64,000 bases of DNA from Acaudatibacter sp963835495. Lineage in GTDB: Bacteria > Pseudomonadota > Alphaproteobacteria > Caulobacterales > Caulobacteraceae. A program made the translations under genes and the position numbers. The notes below the pieces were generated by a model that saw only the letters and a list, made by a program, of their open reading frames with translations, was not told the origin of the DNA and made no database searches. Shown one piece after another: positions 46,499 through 54,973 of the stretch (positions within the stretch are counted from its first letter, which is position 1; the number at the start of each line of letters is the position of its first letter). The stretch spans positions 62,001 through 126,000 of the forward strand of contig CAWIFQ010000003.1 in NCBI GenBank assembly GCA_963835495.1, read 5' to 3'.

Positions 46499-46999
46499 TC
46501 AGATGTAGCGGCGCAGCGACCGCGTCAGCTCCGCCACCGTCGACTTCTTCTTGCCCTGCGGCGGCTGGTAGGCGAGCCGGGCGTGGTCGTTGCAATAGGG
46601 CCCGTCCTCGCCGGCCCTGCGGCCGCAGAAGGTGAAGTCGTTGCTCGACGGATCGCCGATCGGCCACTTGCACATGTGGGCGCCCAGCGTCAGCACCGTG
46701 GCGGTGCCGGGCAACTCCACGAACGGCGCGCTGCGCACCGCCGGAACCGTGTGAGCCCGAGGCTCGATCGACCGGGCGCGCGGCGCCGGCATCGAGATCG
46801 GCCGCGGCGGCCGTGGCGTCTTGAACGTCGGCCGGCTCGGATGCGAGGGCGCGGCGCGGCCGGAGAGGCCCAGCCGGTGCACCTTGCCGATGACCGCGTT
46901 GCGCGTGACCCCGCCCAACTGTTTGGCGATCTGGCTGGCGGATAGTCCGTCCAACCAAAGCTTCTTGAGGGTCTCGACCCTCTCGTCCGTCCAGCCCAT
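46499..46999 (-). CDS. gcrA: Cell-cycle regulator GcrA
   Basis: Binds sigma-70 RNA polymerase and CcrM-methylated GANTC promoters to drive S-phase genes in Caulobacterales. 166 residues starting at ATG 46999: GWTDERVETLKKLWLDGLSASQIAKQLGGVTRNAVIGKVHRLGLSGR is the conserved N-terminal HTH-like DNA-binding domain. A Pro/Arg-rich linker follows, and a C-terminal domain with HMCKWPIGDP, FTFCGRRAGEDGPYCNDHARLAYQP. Presence of this gene is the main taxonomic clue in the window. It follows xseA (divergence 38 bp, same strand). Confidence 0.97.
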   Translation of the reverse strand: MGWTDERVETLKKLWLDGLSASQIAKQLGGVTRNAVIGKVHRLGLSGRAAPSHPSRPTFKTPRPPRPISMPAPRARSIEPRAHTVPAVRSAPFVELPGTATVLTLGAHMCKWPIGDPSSNDFTFCGRRAGEDGPYCNDHARLAYQPPQGKKKSTVAELTRSLRRYI

Positions 47000-47160
47000 G
47001 GCGATCTCCAACCCGCTCATCAGCGAGGGGGTCCGTCCCCACGGACCACGACGCTAGATGTTGTGCCCCGGCCGCGTCCCGCGACGACGACCTACCACAT
47101 AGAGTAAACAAACGATTAAGGACCACAATAGGCGCCGGGACACATGTCCACAGGAACTAT

Positions 47161-48045
47161 ATGTTGATGCGCCATTCTGACCGGGTTGCGCCGTGCGGCA
47201 TCGCGGCGCACATGAGGGACGCCATGCGAGACATGCCTTTCAGCGCCGACACCGTCCTGCCGCCCGAGCCGAGGGCCTACCGCGGCATCAACTGGGACGG
47301 CCTTCGCGCCCTCTACATCCGCGAGGTCCGCCGTTTCTGGAAGGTGGGGCTGCAGACCTTGGCCGCGCCGATCGTGACCGCGCTGCTCTACATGATGGTG
47401 TTCGTGGTCGCCGTCGGCGGTTCGCGGCAGGTCGAGGGCGTGCGCTTCAGCGCCTTCATCGCGCCCGGCCTGATCATGATGCAGATCCTCAACAACGCCT
47501 TCTCGAATTCGTCCTCGTCGTTGCTGCAGGCGAAGATGAACGGGCTGATCGGCGACTTCCTGACCCCGCCGCTGTCGCCCGGCGAACTGGTGGCCGGATT
47601 TGCGCTCGGCGCGCTGACGCGCGGCATCGTCGTCGGGACGGTGGCCGGGCTGGCGATCTTCCCCTTCGCCCACATGACCTTCGACCAGGTCTGGGCGATC
47701 TTCTACTTCGCCATCGGCGCGGCGCTGATCATGGGGCTGCTGGGCGCGATGACCGCCATCTGGTCCGAGAAGTTCGACCACATCGCCGCGGTGACCAACT
47801 TCATCGTCATGCCGATGACGTTCCTGTCGGGCACCTTCTATCTGGTGAAGAACCTGCCAGAGCCGTTCCGCACCATCTCGCAGTACAATCCGTTCTTCTA
47901 CCTGATCGCCGGCTTCCGCTACGGCTTCACCGGCCTGATGGACGGTTCGCTGGCGGTGGGCGTGGCGCTGACCGCAGGGCTCGTGGTGCTGCTCTGGGCG
48001 ATCACCTGGTGGATGTTCGCGACCGGCTACAAGCTCAAGACCTGA
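47161..48045 (+). CDS. ABC-2 type transporter permease without adjacent ATPase
   Basis: 294 residues, six membrane segments visible in ABC-2 order: IVTALLYMMVFVVAV, FIAPGLIMMQILNN, GIVVGTVAGLAIFPFA, AIFYFAIGAALIMGLLGAM, FIVMPMTFLSGTFYLV and TAGLVVLLWAITWWMF. The SFLSGTFY and NPFFYLIAGFRYGF patterns fit NodJ/DrrB-like permeases. Start ATG 47161 has AGGAA in front; ATG 47212 (MRDAMRDM) is an alternative. No ATP-binding gene is next to it, so it needs a partner elsewhere. Confidence 0.88.
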   Translation: MLMRHSDRVAPCGIAAHMRDAMRDMPFSADTVLPPEPRAYRGINWDGLRALYIREVRRFWKVGLQTLAAPIVTALLYMMVFVVAVGGSRQVEGVRFSAFIAPGLIMMQILNNAFSNSSSSLLQAKMNGLIGDFLTPPLSPGELVAGFALGALTRGIVVGTVAGLAIFPFAHMTFDQVWAIFYFAIGAALIMGLLGAMTAIWSEKFDHIAAVTNFIVMPMTFLSGTFYLVKNLPEPFRTISQYNPFFYLIAGFRYGFTGLMDGSLAVGVALTAGLVVLLWAITWWMFATGYKLKT

Positions 48046-48055
48046 GGCGCGGCCT

Positions 48056-48421
48056 ATGGCGACGGTGCGGTACATCGTGCGCGACGTGGCGGCGGCGAGC
48101 GAGTTCTACGTCGGCAAGCTCGGCTTCGAACTGGTGCAGGCCTACGGACCGGCGATGGCGATCGTCCGCCGCGGCGATCTCACGTTGTGGCTGGCCGGGC
48201 CGCTTGCCTCAGCCTCCCGCCCGATGCCCGACGGCCGCCAGCCCGAGCCCGGGGGCTGGAACCGCATCGTCATCGAGACGCACGCTCTGCAAGCGCTGGT
48301 CGCGTCGCTGAAGGCGGCCGGCGTCACCTTCCTCAACGAGGTCGTGACAGGCCCGGGCGGGCGTCAGATCCTATGCGAGGACCCGTCCGGCAACGTGCTT
48401 GAGCTGTTCCAGCCGGGGTGA
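48056..48421 (+). CDS. VOC family (glyoxalase/bleomycin-resistance fold) protein
   Basis: 121 residues with one VOC fold: VRYIVRDVAAASEFYVGKLGFELVQAYG, then VRRGDLTLWLAG and the end LCEDPSGNVLELFQP with a metal-ligand-like Glu. It starts 10 bp after the permease stop. Family members bind metals and act as glyoxalases, dioxygenases or drug-binding proteins; the function here is not shown. Confidence 0.83.
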   Translation: MATVRYIVRDVAAASEFYVGKLGFELVQAYGPAMAIVRRGDLTLWLAGPLASASRPMPDGRQPEPGGWNRIVIETHALQALVASLKAAGVTFLNEVVTGPGGRQILCEDPSGNVLELFQPG

Positions 48422-48424
48422 AAA

Positions 48425-48583
48425 TCCTCACCCGTAGGGGGAGGGGGACCGCGGAGCGGTGGAGGGGGTCCGTTGCGGGGCTCAGCCTTCGCAGGCATTG
48501 GCTGCGCCCGGTTTTCGACCGTCAGCGCCCGGCCCAAAACCCCCTCCACCGCTCGGCGGTCCGCCTCCCCCTGCGGGGGAGGA
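48425..48583. repeat. Intergenic inverted repeat, family R7
   Basis: Arms TCCTCACCCGTAGGGGGAGG and CCTCCCCCTGCGGGGGAGGA pair, with inner arms ACCGCGGAGCGGTGGAGGGGG / CCCCCTCCACCGCTCGGCGGT. Between VOC and argD. Confidence 0.85.
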
Positions 48584-48678
48584 TATCATTGACAACGGCG
48601 CCTCTTCGGACCCATACGCCCCGCTTTCCAGCGTCCCCGTACACCCCGTGCGGGGATTTCTCAGTTTTGGAGGCTGTG

Positions 48679-49896
48679 ATGGCCGAGGGAGCTTCGCCGA
48701 CCGTTCCGAACGATCACATCATGGGCGTCTACAACCGCGCGCCCCTGTCGTTCGAGCGTGGGCGAGGCGCGCGCCTCTACACCGAGGACGGCGTCGAGTA
48801 TCTCGACTGCCTGGCCGGCATCGCCACCACCGGTCTCGGCCACGCGCACCCGAAGCTGGTGCAGACGCTGAAGGATCAGGGCGAGAAGCTCTGGCACGTC
48901 TCCAACATCTTCCGCATTCCCGGCCAGGAGAAGCTGGCGGCGAAGCTGTGCGAGGCGACCGGGCTGGACGAGGTGTTCTTCACCAACTCCGGCGCTGAAT
49001 TGATCGAGTGCGCGCTGAAGACGGCGCGCAAATACCACTGGGCCAACGGCCAGCCGGAGCGGATCGAGATTATCGGGTTCGAGGGCGCGTTCCACGGCCG
49101 CACCTACGCGGCCATCTACGCCGCCGGCAATCCCAGCTACACCGAGGGCTTCGGCCCGCCGCTGCCGGGCTACACGACGCTGCCCTATGGCGACATGGCG
49201 GCGCTGGAAGCGGCGGTCACCGACCAGACCTGCGCGGTGCTGATCGAGCCGGTGCAGGGCGAGGGCGGGGCGCGCGCGCTGCCGGAAGCCGACCTTACCC
49301 GTCTGCGCGAGCTCTGCACCGAGAAGGGCGTGCTGCTGATCCTGGACGAGATCCAGTGCGGGCTCGGGCGCACCGGCAAGCTGTTCGCCTACGAGTGGGC
49401 CAAGGACGTGAAGCCCGACATCCTGTGCATCGCCAAGGCGCTCGGCGACGGCTTCCCGGTCGGCGCGTGCCTGGCCACCGCCGAGGCCGCCAAGGGCATG
49501 AAGGTCGGCTCGCACGGTTCGACCTACGGCGGCAATCCGCTGGCGATGGCGGTCGGCCTGGCCTCGCTGGAAGAACTGACTCGCCCCGAGACCCTCGCCA
49601 ACGTGCGCGACATCACCGGCTATTTCGCCCAGCAGCTCTCGGGGCTGAAGGACCGCTTCCCGGACGTGATCGAGGATATCCGCGGCAAGGGCCTGCTGAT
49701 CGGTCTGAAACTCAAGACGCCCAACCGCGACTTCATGACCCTCGCCCGCGACCAGAAGCTGCTGATCGCCGGCGGCGGCGACAACTGCGTGCGCCTGCTG
49801 CCGTCGTTGCTGCTGACGCGGGAAGAGGCGCGCGAGGCGGTGGAGAAGCTGGAACGTACCTGCGAGGTTGCGAGAACGACAGCGGCGGCCGCATGA
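48679..49896 (+). CDS. argD: Acetylornithine aminotransferase
   Basis: PLP enzyme of arginine synthesis; it converts N-acetylglutamate semialdehyde to N-acetylornithine. 405 residues from ATG 48679, with TTGGAGG upstream. Visible: YNRAPLSFERGRGARLYTEDGVEYLDCLAGIA, FFTNSGAELIECALKTARKYH, EPVQGEGGARALP, LLILDEIQCGLGRTGKLFAYE and the PLP Lys in LCIAKALGDGFPVGA. An open frame upstream is rejected because it runs through the R7 repeat. The stop overlaps argF by 4 bp. Confidence 0.95.
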   Translation: MAEGASPTVPNDHIMGVYNRAPLSFERGRGARLYTEDGVEYLDCLAGIATTGLGHAHPKLVQTLKDQGEKLWHVSNIFRIPGQEKLAAKLCEATGLDEVFFTNSGAELIECALKTARKYHWANGQPERIEIIGFEGAFHGRTYAAIYAAGNPSYTEGFGPPLPGYTTLPYGDMAALEAAVTDQTCAVLIEPVQGEGGARALPEADLTRLRELCTEKGVLLILDEIQCGLGRTGKLFAYEWAKDVKPDILCIAKALGDGFPVGACLATAEAAKGMKVGSHGSTYGGNPLAMAVGLASLEELTRPETLANVRDITGYFAQQLSGLKDRFPDVIEDIRGKGLLIGLKLKTPNRDFMTLARDQKLLIAGGGDNCVRLLPSLLLTREEAREAVEKLERTCEVARTTAAAA

Positions 49897-50873
49897 CTGG
49901 CTCCCTCAGGCGTATCACGCCCGACGATCCGGGACTGCCCATGGCGCGGCCGCGCTCGTTCATCGACCTGTGGAGTCTCGAGGCGGCCGACCTGCGCGCG
50001 ATCATGAAGGACGCCCACCGGCGCAAGGCCGCGCGCGTCGGCTGGCCCAAGGGCCGCGCCGACCCGGATGCGCCGCTCAAGGACCGCACCCTGGCGATGG
50101 TGTTCCAGAAGAACTCCACTCGCACCTGGTTCTCGTTCGACGCGGCGATCCGCCAGCTCGGCGGCCACTCGATCATCTCCACCGACGCCGACATGCAGCT
50201 GGGCCGCGGCGAGACCATCGCCGACACCGCCCGCGTGCTGTCACGGATGGTCGACGCGATCATGATCCGCGCCAACCGCCACGAGGATGTGCAGGAACTG
50301 GCTGAGGCGGCGAGCGTCCCAGTGGTCAACGGCCTCTCCGACGCCGGTCACCCCTGCCAGATCATCACCGACCTGATGACCTACGAGGAGCACCGCGGCT
50401 CGCTGGAGGGGCGCACGCTGGCGTGGGTCGGCGACGGCAACAACGTCTGCGCCAGCTTCATCCAGGCCGCGTCGAAGTTCGGCTACAAGCTCAACATCGG
50501 CTGTCCGGCGGCCTATGCGCCCGACCGGGTCGACCTGGCCCGCGCCGCCGCGCAGCAGGGCCGGGTCGTGGTGACCGACGACCCGCGCGAGGCCGTGGCC
50601 GGCGCCGACCTCGTCATCGCCGACACCTGGGTCTCGATGGGCGATCAGGACGCGGAAGAACGGCTGGCGACGCTGGAGCCCTACCGCGTCGACGAGCCGC
50701 TGATGGCGCTGGCGGCGAAAGGCGCGCTGTTCATGCACTGCCTGCCCGCCCACCGCGGCGAGGAGGTGACCGAAGGCGTGATCGACGGGCCGAACTCGGT
50801 GGTCTGGGACGAGGCCGAAAACCGCATCCACGCCCAGAAATCCATCCTCGCCTGGTGCTTCGGCGCGATCTGA
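49893..50873 (+). CDS. argF: Ornithine carbamoyltransferase
   Basis: Makes citrulline from ornithine and carbamoyl phosphate. 326 residues, start ATG 49893 overlapping the argD stop (ATGA). The carbamoyl-phosphate loop is FQKNSTRTWFSFDAAIRQLGG, with Trp79 in the position that is normally Arg of STRTR. HPCQIITDLMTYEEH, WVSMGDQ and FMHCLPAHRGEEV are intact. Trp79 needs only one base change from Arg (CGG to TGG). argD-argF form an operon; hslO, the usual next gene in relatives, is displaced by about 2.4 kb. Confidence 0.93.
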   Translation: MTGSLRRITPDDPGLPMARPRSFIDLWSLEAADLRAIMKDAHRRKAARVGWPKGRADPDAPLKDRTLAMVFQKNSTRTWFSFDAAIRQLGGHSIISTDADMQLGRGETIADTARVLSRMVDAIMIRANRHEDVQELAEAASVPVVNGLSDAGHPCQIITDLMTYEEHRGSLEGRTLAWVGDGNNVCASFIQAASKFGYKLNIGCPAAYAPDRVDLARAAAQQGRVVVTDDPREAVAGADLVIADTWVSMGDQDAEERLATLEPYRVDEPLMALAAKGALFMHCLPAHRGEEVTEGVIDGPNSVVWDEAENRIHAQKSILAWCFGAI

Positions 50874-51103
50874 CCGCACCTCCGCCGAAGGCGGAATGTT
50901 GGAATGCAGAGGTCGCCGAGGAGACGCGGAGTTCGCAGAGGAACCCGGCTCGCTCCGCGTTTGGCGGTAAGCCACTACGACTTCCTGAAGGCGGACGCTG
51001 CGAACGTCCGCTAGGGTGGAAGGCGGACGTTGGCGTCGGCGCTCCCATCGCAAATAGCGCGGGCCTGCTCTCTATTGGCGAACCGCGCGCGCTCTTCGGC
51101 CGC
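50874..51103. other. Intergenic region with dispersed palindrome motif
   Basis: 230 bp. 50905-50945 has a GCCGAGGAGACGCGGAG-type motif and 51002-51032 a GAACGTCCGC... / ...GCGGACGTTGG hairpin. No gene is seen. Confidence 0.5.
51002..51032. repeat. Short palindrome AACGTCCGC-N-GCGGACGTT
   Basis: AACGTCCGC (51003-) and GCGGACGTT pair across an AGGGTGGA-like loop. A degenerate relative is near 53110-53160. It has the form of a common dispersed palindrome. Confidence 0.65.
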
Positions 51104-51835
51104 TTATGACGCTTCCTCCACGTCCTCTTCGCCCTCGGGCGGATGTTCCGGCTCGATCGCTTTCAGCTCAGCCAGAAAGTAACCGTGCGGGTCTTCGCCC
51201 ACGGCGACCTTGAGGGCGCAAAAGGCTCGGCCCAGCGGAAGTGACCACAGAAAGCGGCGCAGCTCCGCGTCGGAGGCGAGCGCGGCGATGTGTTCGAATA
51301 TCTGGATGTAGAGCCGAACCTGACGGTGGAGATTGTCTCTCTGGCTCTTGGTCAGCCGCGATCTTTCGTCCAGGGCTCGCTGGATTCGCTGGCCGTGCCC
51401 GAAGAGTTGCACGAACGTCGTCCGGTCACCCGCCTCGAACTCGGCCAGACGCAGAGCCAGCTTGCCGGTCTTTCCGCTGCGCAGATTGGCGACCACAATT
51501 CCGGCGTTGGGCACAATGCGCCGTGACAAGGTTTGCAGGTCGGGGGCCGCCAGCTCGTAGGCTTTCAGCAGCTCTCCACTTCGCGTTTGGCGAGCCTGCA
51601 GGAACGCCGCCGCAGCCAGATAGCAGAGCGCCGATGCGCTGCCGATCGCTCCGATCAGGGCCGGCCCCTGTTCGGCCAACGAGCGTGTCGCTCCGTTGGC
51701 GACCTGCCAGACGGCGAAACCCAAGCAGAGTGTGAAAATCGCCACCGCGCCGACGTTGGCCCAGCCAAATGGCCCGAACCGAAGGCGGATGCTGACCCTC
51801 CGCTCCTGGCGAAGGGGATCGCGGGGACCGGTCAT
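51104..51835 (-). CDS. Uncharacterised protein with two N-terminal membrane segments
   Basis: 243 residues, not recognised. Two membrane segments lie near the N-terminus (ANVGAVAIFTLCLGFAVWQVA; LIGAIGSASALCYLAAAAFL). A cytoplasmic, mostly helical part follows (LLKAYELAAPDLQTLSRRIVP ... LTKSQRDNLHRQVRLYIQIFEHIAAL). The C-terminus is acidic. It lies in a segment that separates argF from hslO and is probably accessory. Confidence 0.65.
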   Translation of the reverse strand: MTGPRDPLRQERRVSIRLRFGPFGWANVGAVAIFTLCLGFAVWQVANGATRSLAEQGPALIGAIGSASALCYLAAAAFLQARQTRSGELLKAYELAAPDLQTLSRRIVPNAGIVVANLRSGKTGKLALRLAEFEAGDRTTFVQLFGHGQRIQRALDERSRLTKSQRDNLHRQVRLYIQIFEHIAALASDAELRRFLWSLPLGRAFCALKVAVGEDPHGYFLAELKAIEPEHPPEGEEDVEEAS

Positions 51836-52064
51836 GCCGCAACCTCTCGAGGTGGATGCAGGGGAGATGATCGCATTGGGGACGCCGAGTGTCGCGTGGT
51901 TGGCTCACAGTGGGAGGCGCAGGACGTCAAACTGTGCGCCCGCGAGGGGGCGTCCAACGATGCCGCCACGGGAACACCGGACGCTCGATGCCGCTGCTGT
52001 CGCACCGTTCGCCCACTATCTACCAAGAATTGAAACGGGGGGGCTCCGCACAGGGAGACTGGAC
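51836..52064. other. Intergenic region with no gene recognised
   Basis: 229 bp between divergent genes; slightly less GC-rich than its surroundings. No clear signal apart from probable promoters for both genes. Confidence 0.4.
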
Positions 52065-53009
52065 ATGAAGGCGATAGTGGTGACCGACCAGGCTGAGGGA
52101 ACGGCCGGGATGAAGCTGGTCAAGCGACCTGAGCCGCAAGGGGCAGCGCTCGCAAGCCTCTCGGGCGCCAACTACGGCGACGTCATTGTTCGGGTCCATG
52201 CGTCGGGCTTCACGGGAGATGAGCTCGCCTGGCCCTCGACCTGGGTCGATCGCCTCGGCCGTGACCGGACGCCGACGATCCCGGGTCATGAGTTAGCTGG
52301 CGTCGTCACCGCGCTCAGCTATGGAACCACGGGGCTGTCGGTCGGACAGCGGGTATTCGGCCTTACGGACTGGACTCGCGACGGCACGTTGGCGGAGTAC
52401 GTAGCCGTCGAGGCTCGCAATCTCGCGCCGCTGCCGGGAGACGTTGATTTCACGGTCGGCGCAGCGCTCGTAATGTCAGGTCTGACCGCCTGGCAGGGCC
52501 TGTTCGAGCACGGCCACCTTCAAACCGGGCAGAGTGTGCTTGTGCACGGTGCGGCCGGCGTTGTCGGTTCGATGGCGACTCAGCTCGCATGTGAGGCCGG
52601 GGCGTACGTCATAGGCGCCGGGCGCGCTGGCGGCCGTCAGAACGCTCTCGACTTCGGCGCGCAGGAGTACCTCGACCTCGAGACAGACGCTTTGGAAGCT
52701 GTCGGCAAAGTCGATCTGGTCTTCGATGTGCTCGGTGGCGACATCGCTAAACGGTCTGCGGGCGTGATTCGAGCCGGAGGAACGCTGGTGACGATCGCCG
52801 GCCCGACCGAGGCGCGGCCAGCAGACGGCCGGACGATTGACTTCGTCGTCGTACCCGATCGCGCCCAACTGGGTGAGGTTGTCCGGCGGTGTCGCGAGGG
52901 GCGCTTACGCACGAGCATCGGCCAGGTGGCTTCTCTCGACGACGCCGTCGCGGCCTTCAATCCACCCAAGCCGGTCAAAGGAAAGACGATCATCCGCGTT
53001 TGTCCCTGA
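52065..53009 (+). CDS. Zinc-less NADP-dependent oxidoreductase, quinone reductase/MDR type
   Basis: 314 residues. Residues 34-75 contain the ANYGDVIVRVHASGFTGDELAWPS and PTIPGHELAGVV blocks, and the cofactor loop is VLVHGAAGVVGSMATQLACEAGAYVIG (NADP fold). There are no zinc-binding Cys clusters. The start ATG 52065 follows GGGAG. Codons are less GC-rich in third positions than in neighbouring genes by eye. Likely reduces quinones or enals; substrate unknown. It lies in the argF-hslO insertion. Confidence 0.85.
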   Translation: MKAIVVTDQAEGTAGMKLVKRPEPQGAALASLSGANYGDVIVRVHASGFTGDELAWPSTWVDRLGRDRTPTIPGHELAGVVTALSYGTTGLSVGQRVFGLTDWTRDGTLAEYVAVEARNLAPLPGDVDFTVGAALVMSGLTAWQGLFEHGHLQTGQSVLVHGAAGVVGSMATQLACEAGAYVIGAGRAGGRQNALDFGAQEYLDLETDALEAVGKVDLVFDVLGGDIAKRSAGVIRAGGTLVTIAGPTEARPADGRTIDFVVVPDRAQLGEVVRRCREGRLRTSIGQVASLDDAVAAFNPPKPVKGKTIIRVCP

Positions 53010-53305
53010 GCCCGCGCGAAACCCCGCAGCGCGCTCGATCTCCTCCGGCTCGAAGGCCGGCTCCAAGCCGTCTTGGCGACCTGCGGTCTCTGTCATGGCA
53101 TGTCCGCGTCCGCTCGGGGTCGGAACCGGCCGTTGGCGTCGCGCATGAAAGCGGACGCCAGCAGGTGACGTGGTCGCGACGTCCATGTCGCCGCCGCGTC
53201 CGCTGAGAGCGCCGGCGGCGCGCTGAACGTCGCAAGGCAAGCGCCGGGACCGACGCTAGACGTTGTCGCAATCCGTCCCCATATCGGCCTCGTGCCCCAA
53301 AACTC

Positions 53306-54199
53306 ATGCCCCTCGACGACCTGGCCGCGCCGTTCCAGATCGAAAACCAGCCTGTCCGCGGCCGCCTGGTGCGGCTGGGACCGGCCGTCGACGAGGTGCT
53401 GACCCGTCACGACTATCCGACCGCCGTCGCCAACCTGCTGGGCGAGACCTGTGCGCTGGCCGCCCTGGTCGGCAACAGCCTGAAGTTCGAAGGCCGGCTG
53501 ATCGTGCAGGCGCAGGGCGACGGGCCGGTGTCCTACGTCGTCGCCGACTACGACACCGAGGGCTCGCTGCGCGGCTACTGCCGCTACGACGCCGCGCGGT
53601 TGGCCGAGCTGCAGACCGAGACCGGCTTTCGGGCCCCGGGCGCCCAGGCCCTGCTCGGCCACGGCGTCTTCATCATGACCATCGACCAGGGCCCCGACAC
53701 CGAGCGCTATCAGGGCGTGACGCCGATAGAGGGCGAGACGCTGGCCTTCTGCGCCGAGCGCTACTTCGCGCAGTCGGAGCAGACGCCCACGCGCGTCCGC
53801 CTCGCGGTTGGCCAGTTCGACGACGGCTCGGGGCCGAAGTGGCGGGCCGGCGGCATCCTGCTGCAGAACATCGCCGAGGACGACGCGCGCGGCGAGACCG
53901 CCGAGGCGTGGCGCGAGGCGCAGTTCCTGTTCGAGACGGTGGGCGAGGACGAGTTGATCGATCCCACCCTGACGCCGGAGACGCTGCTCTACCGGCTGTT
54001 CCACGAGCAGGGTGTGCGGCTGTTCACGGCCCAGCCGCTGAAGGCGTTCTGCCGCTGCAACCAGGAGCGCATCCTCACCGTGCTGCAGTCGTTCGGGCCG
54101 ACGGAACGCGCCGAGATGGTCGAGGCCGATGGCCGCATCCACGTCACCTGCGAATACTGCTCGCGCGTCTACAAGGTCGAGCCGGAAGCGGTCGGGTAG
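53306..54199 (+). CDS. hslO: Redox-regulated molecular chaperone Hsp33
   Basis: Cytoplasmic holdase activated by oxidation. 297 residues. N-terminal domain: PLDDLAAPFQIENQPVRGRLVRLGPAVDEVLTRHDYP and YDTEGSLRGYCRYD. The C-terminal zinc switch has FCRCNQERI and VTCEYCSRVYKV, that is CxC and CxxC. The four cysteines are intact. In related bacteria hslO usually follows argF directly. Confidence 0.95.
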   Translation: MPLDDLAAPFQIENQPVRGRLVRLGPAVDEVLTRHDYPTAVANLLGETCALAALVGNSLKFEGRLIVQAQGDGPVSYVVADYDTEGSLRGYCRYDAARLAELQTETGFRAPGAQALLGHGVFIMTIDQGPDTERYQGVTPIEGETLAFCAERYFAQSEQTPTRVRLAVGQFDDGSGPKWRAGGILLQNIAEDDARGETAEAWREAQFLFETVGEDELIDPTLTPETLLYRLFHEQGVRLFTAQPLKAFCRCNQERILTVLQSFGPTERAEMVEADGRIHVTCEYCSRVYKVEPEAVG

Positions 54200-54223
54200 G
54201 CGGCGCCCGGGAGGCCTTCGCGC

Positions 54224-54973
54224 TCACCTGGCTGGGGGCCAGCCCGCAGCCTGGGCCTTCGCTTCGCCGGGGGCATCCAGCGGCGCCCCGTCGATCGTCT
54301 GGTCCATCGCTTCCAGCACCGGCGCGGGGATCTCATCGCCAGCAGTGCGATAGCCGCCCTGGGGCGTGGCGGGCGCCGATTGCGCGGCGATGCGAACCCG
54401 CCACGCGCCGACCTCGTGGCAGGCGAGGCCGGCGAGCGGCTTGGTCTGGCGCAGGGCGAAGGTGCGGCAATAGTCGCCGTCCTTGGACCGAAAGCTGACC
54501 CCGATCTTCACCGGCGCTTCGGCTGGCTGGTTCGAGGCCAGCTGGCGCTCCAGCGAGTCTGCCAGCACGCCCTGTGCGACAAGGCCGCCGGGCCCGGCCG
54601 TGATCGTGGCGGGCGGCTGCGGCGGCGCCATCAGTCGACCGGCGAAGAAGGCCACGGCCAGCGACGCGGCGATAGCCGCCCAGCGCGCCGCAGCCGGCGC
54701 GGGCCGCGCCGTGCGGGCCCGCGCACGGACCTCGCCCAGGTCGACCACCTCCGCGCCGCCACCGATGGCCGCCAACAGTCGGGAGGGCGGGGGGTCGACA
54801 AGGCTGTCGGCATAGGCGCCGGCGATGGCGGCGCGCAGGGCCCGGGCGCGGTCGATACGGTCGGCGAGCACGGGGTCGGCGGCGGCCGCCGCCTCGATCC
54901 GGCTGTGCTCCTCCGACGCAAGTTCGCCGTCGACGAAGGCCGCGACGAGGCTGTCGTCCACCGACGCGGTCAT
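54224..54973 (-). CDS. Anti-sigma factor, single membrane segment
   Basis: 249 residues. A small helical N-terminal domain (DDSLVAAFVDGELASEEHSRIEAAAAADPVLADRI) is the usual sigma-binding fold, without the zinc HxxxCxxC motif. One membrane segment (ARWAAIAASLAVAFFAGRLM) lies near 97-116, so the C-terminal half is periplasmic. That half has two Cys (DYCRTF and LACHEVG) that could form a disulfide and sense envelope state. Its start overlaps the sigma factor stop by 4 bp. Confidence 0.83.
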   Translation of the reverse strand: MTASVDDSLVAAFVDGELASEEHSRIEAAAAADPVLADRIDRARALRAAIAGAYADSLVDPPPSRLLAAIGGGAEVVDLGEVRARARTARPAPAAARWAAIAASLAVAFFAGRLMAPPQPPATITAGPGGLVAQGVLADSLERQLASNQPAEAPVKIGVSFRSKDGDYCRTFALRQTKPLAGLACHEVGAWRVRIAAQSAPATPQGGYRTAGDEIPAPVLEAMDQTIDGAPLDAPGEAKAQAAGWPPAR

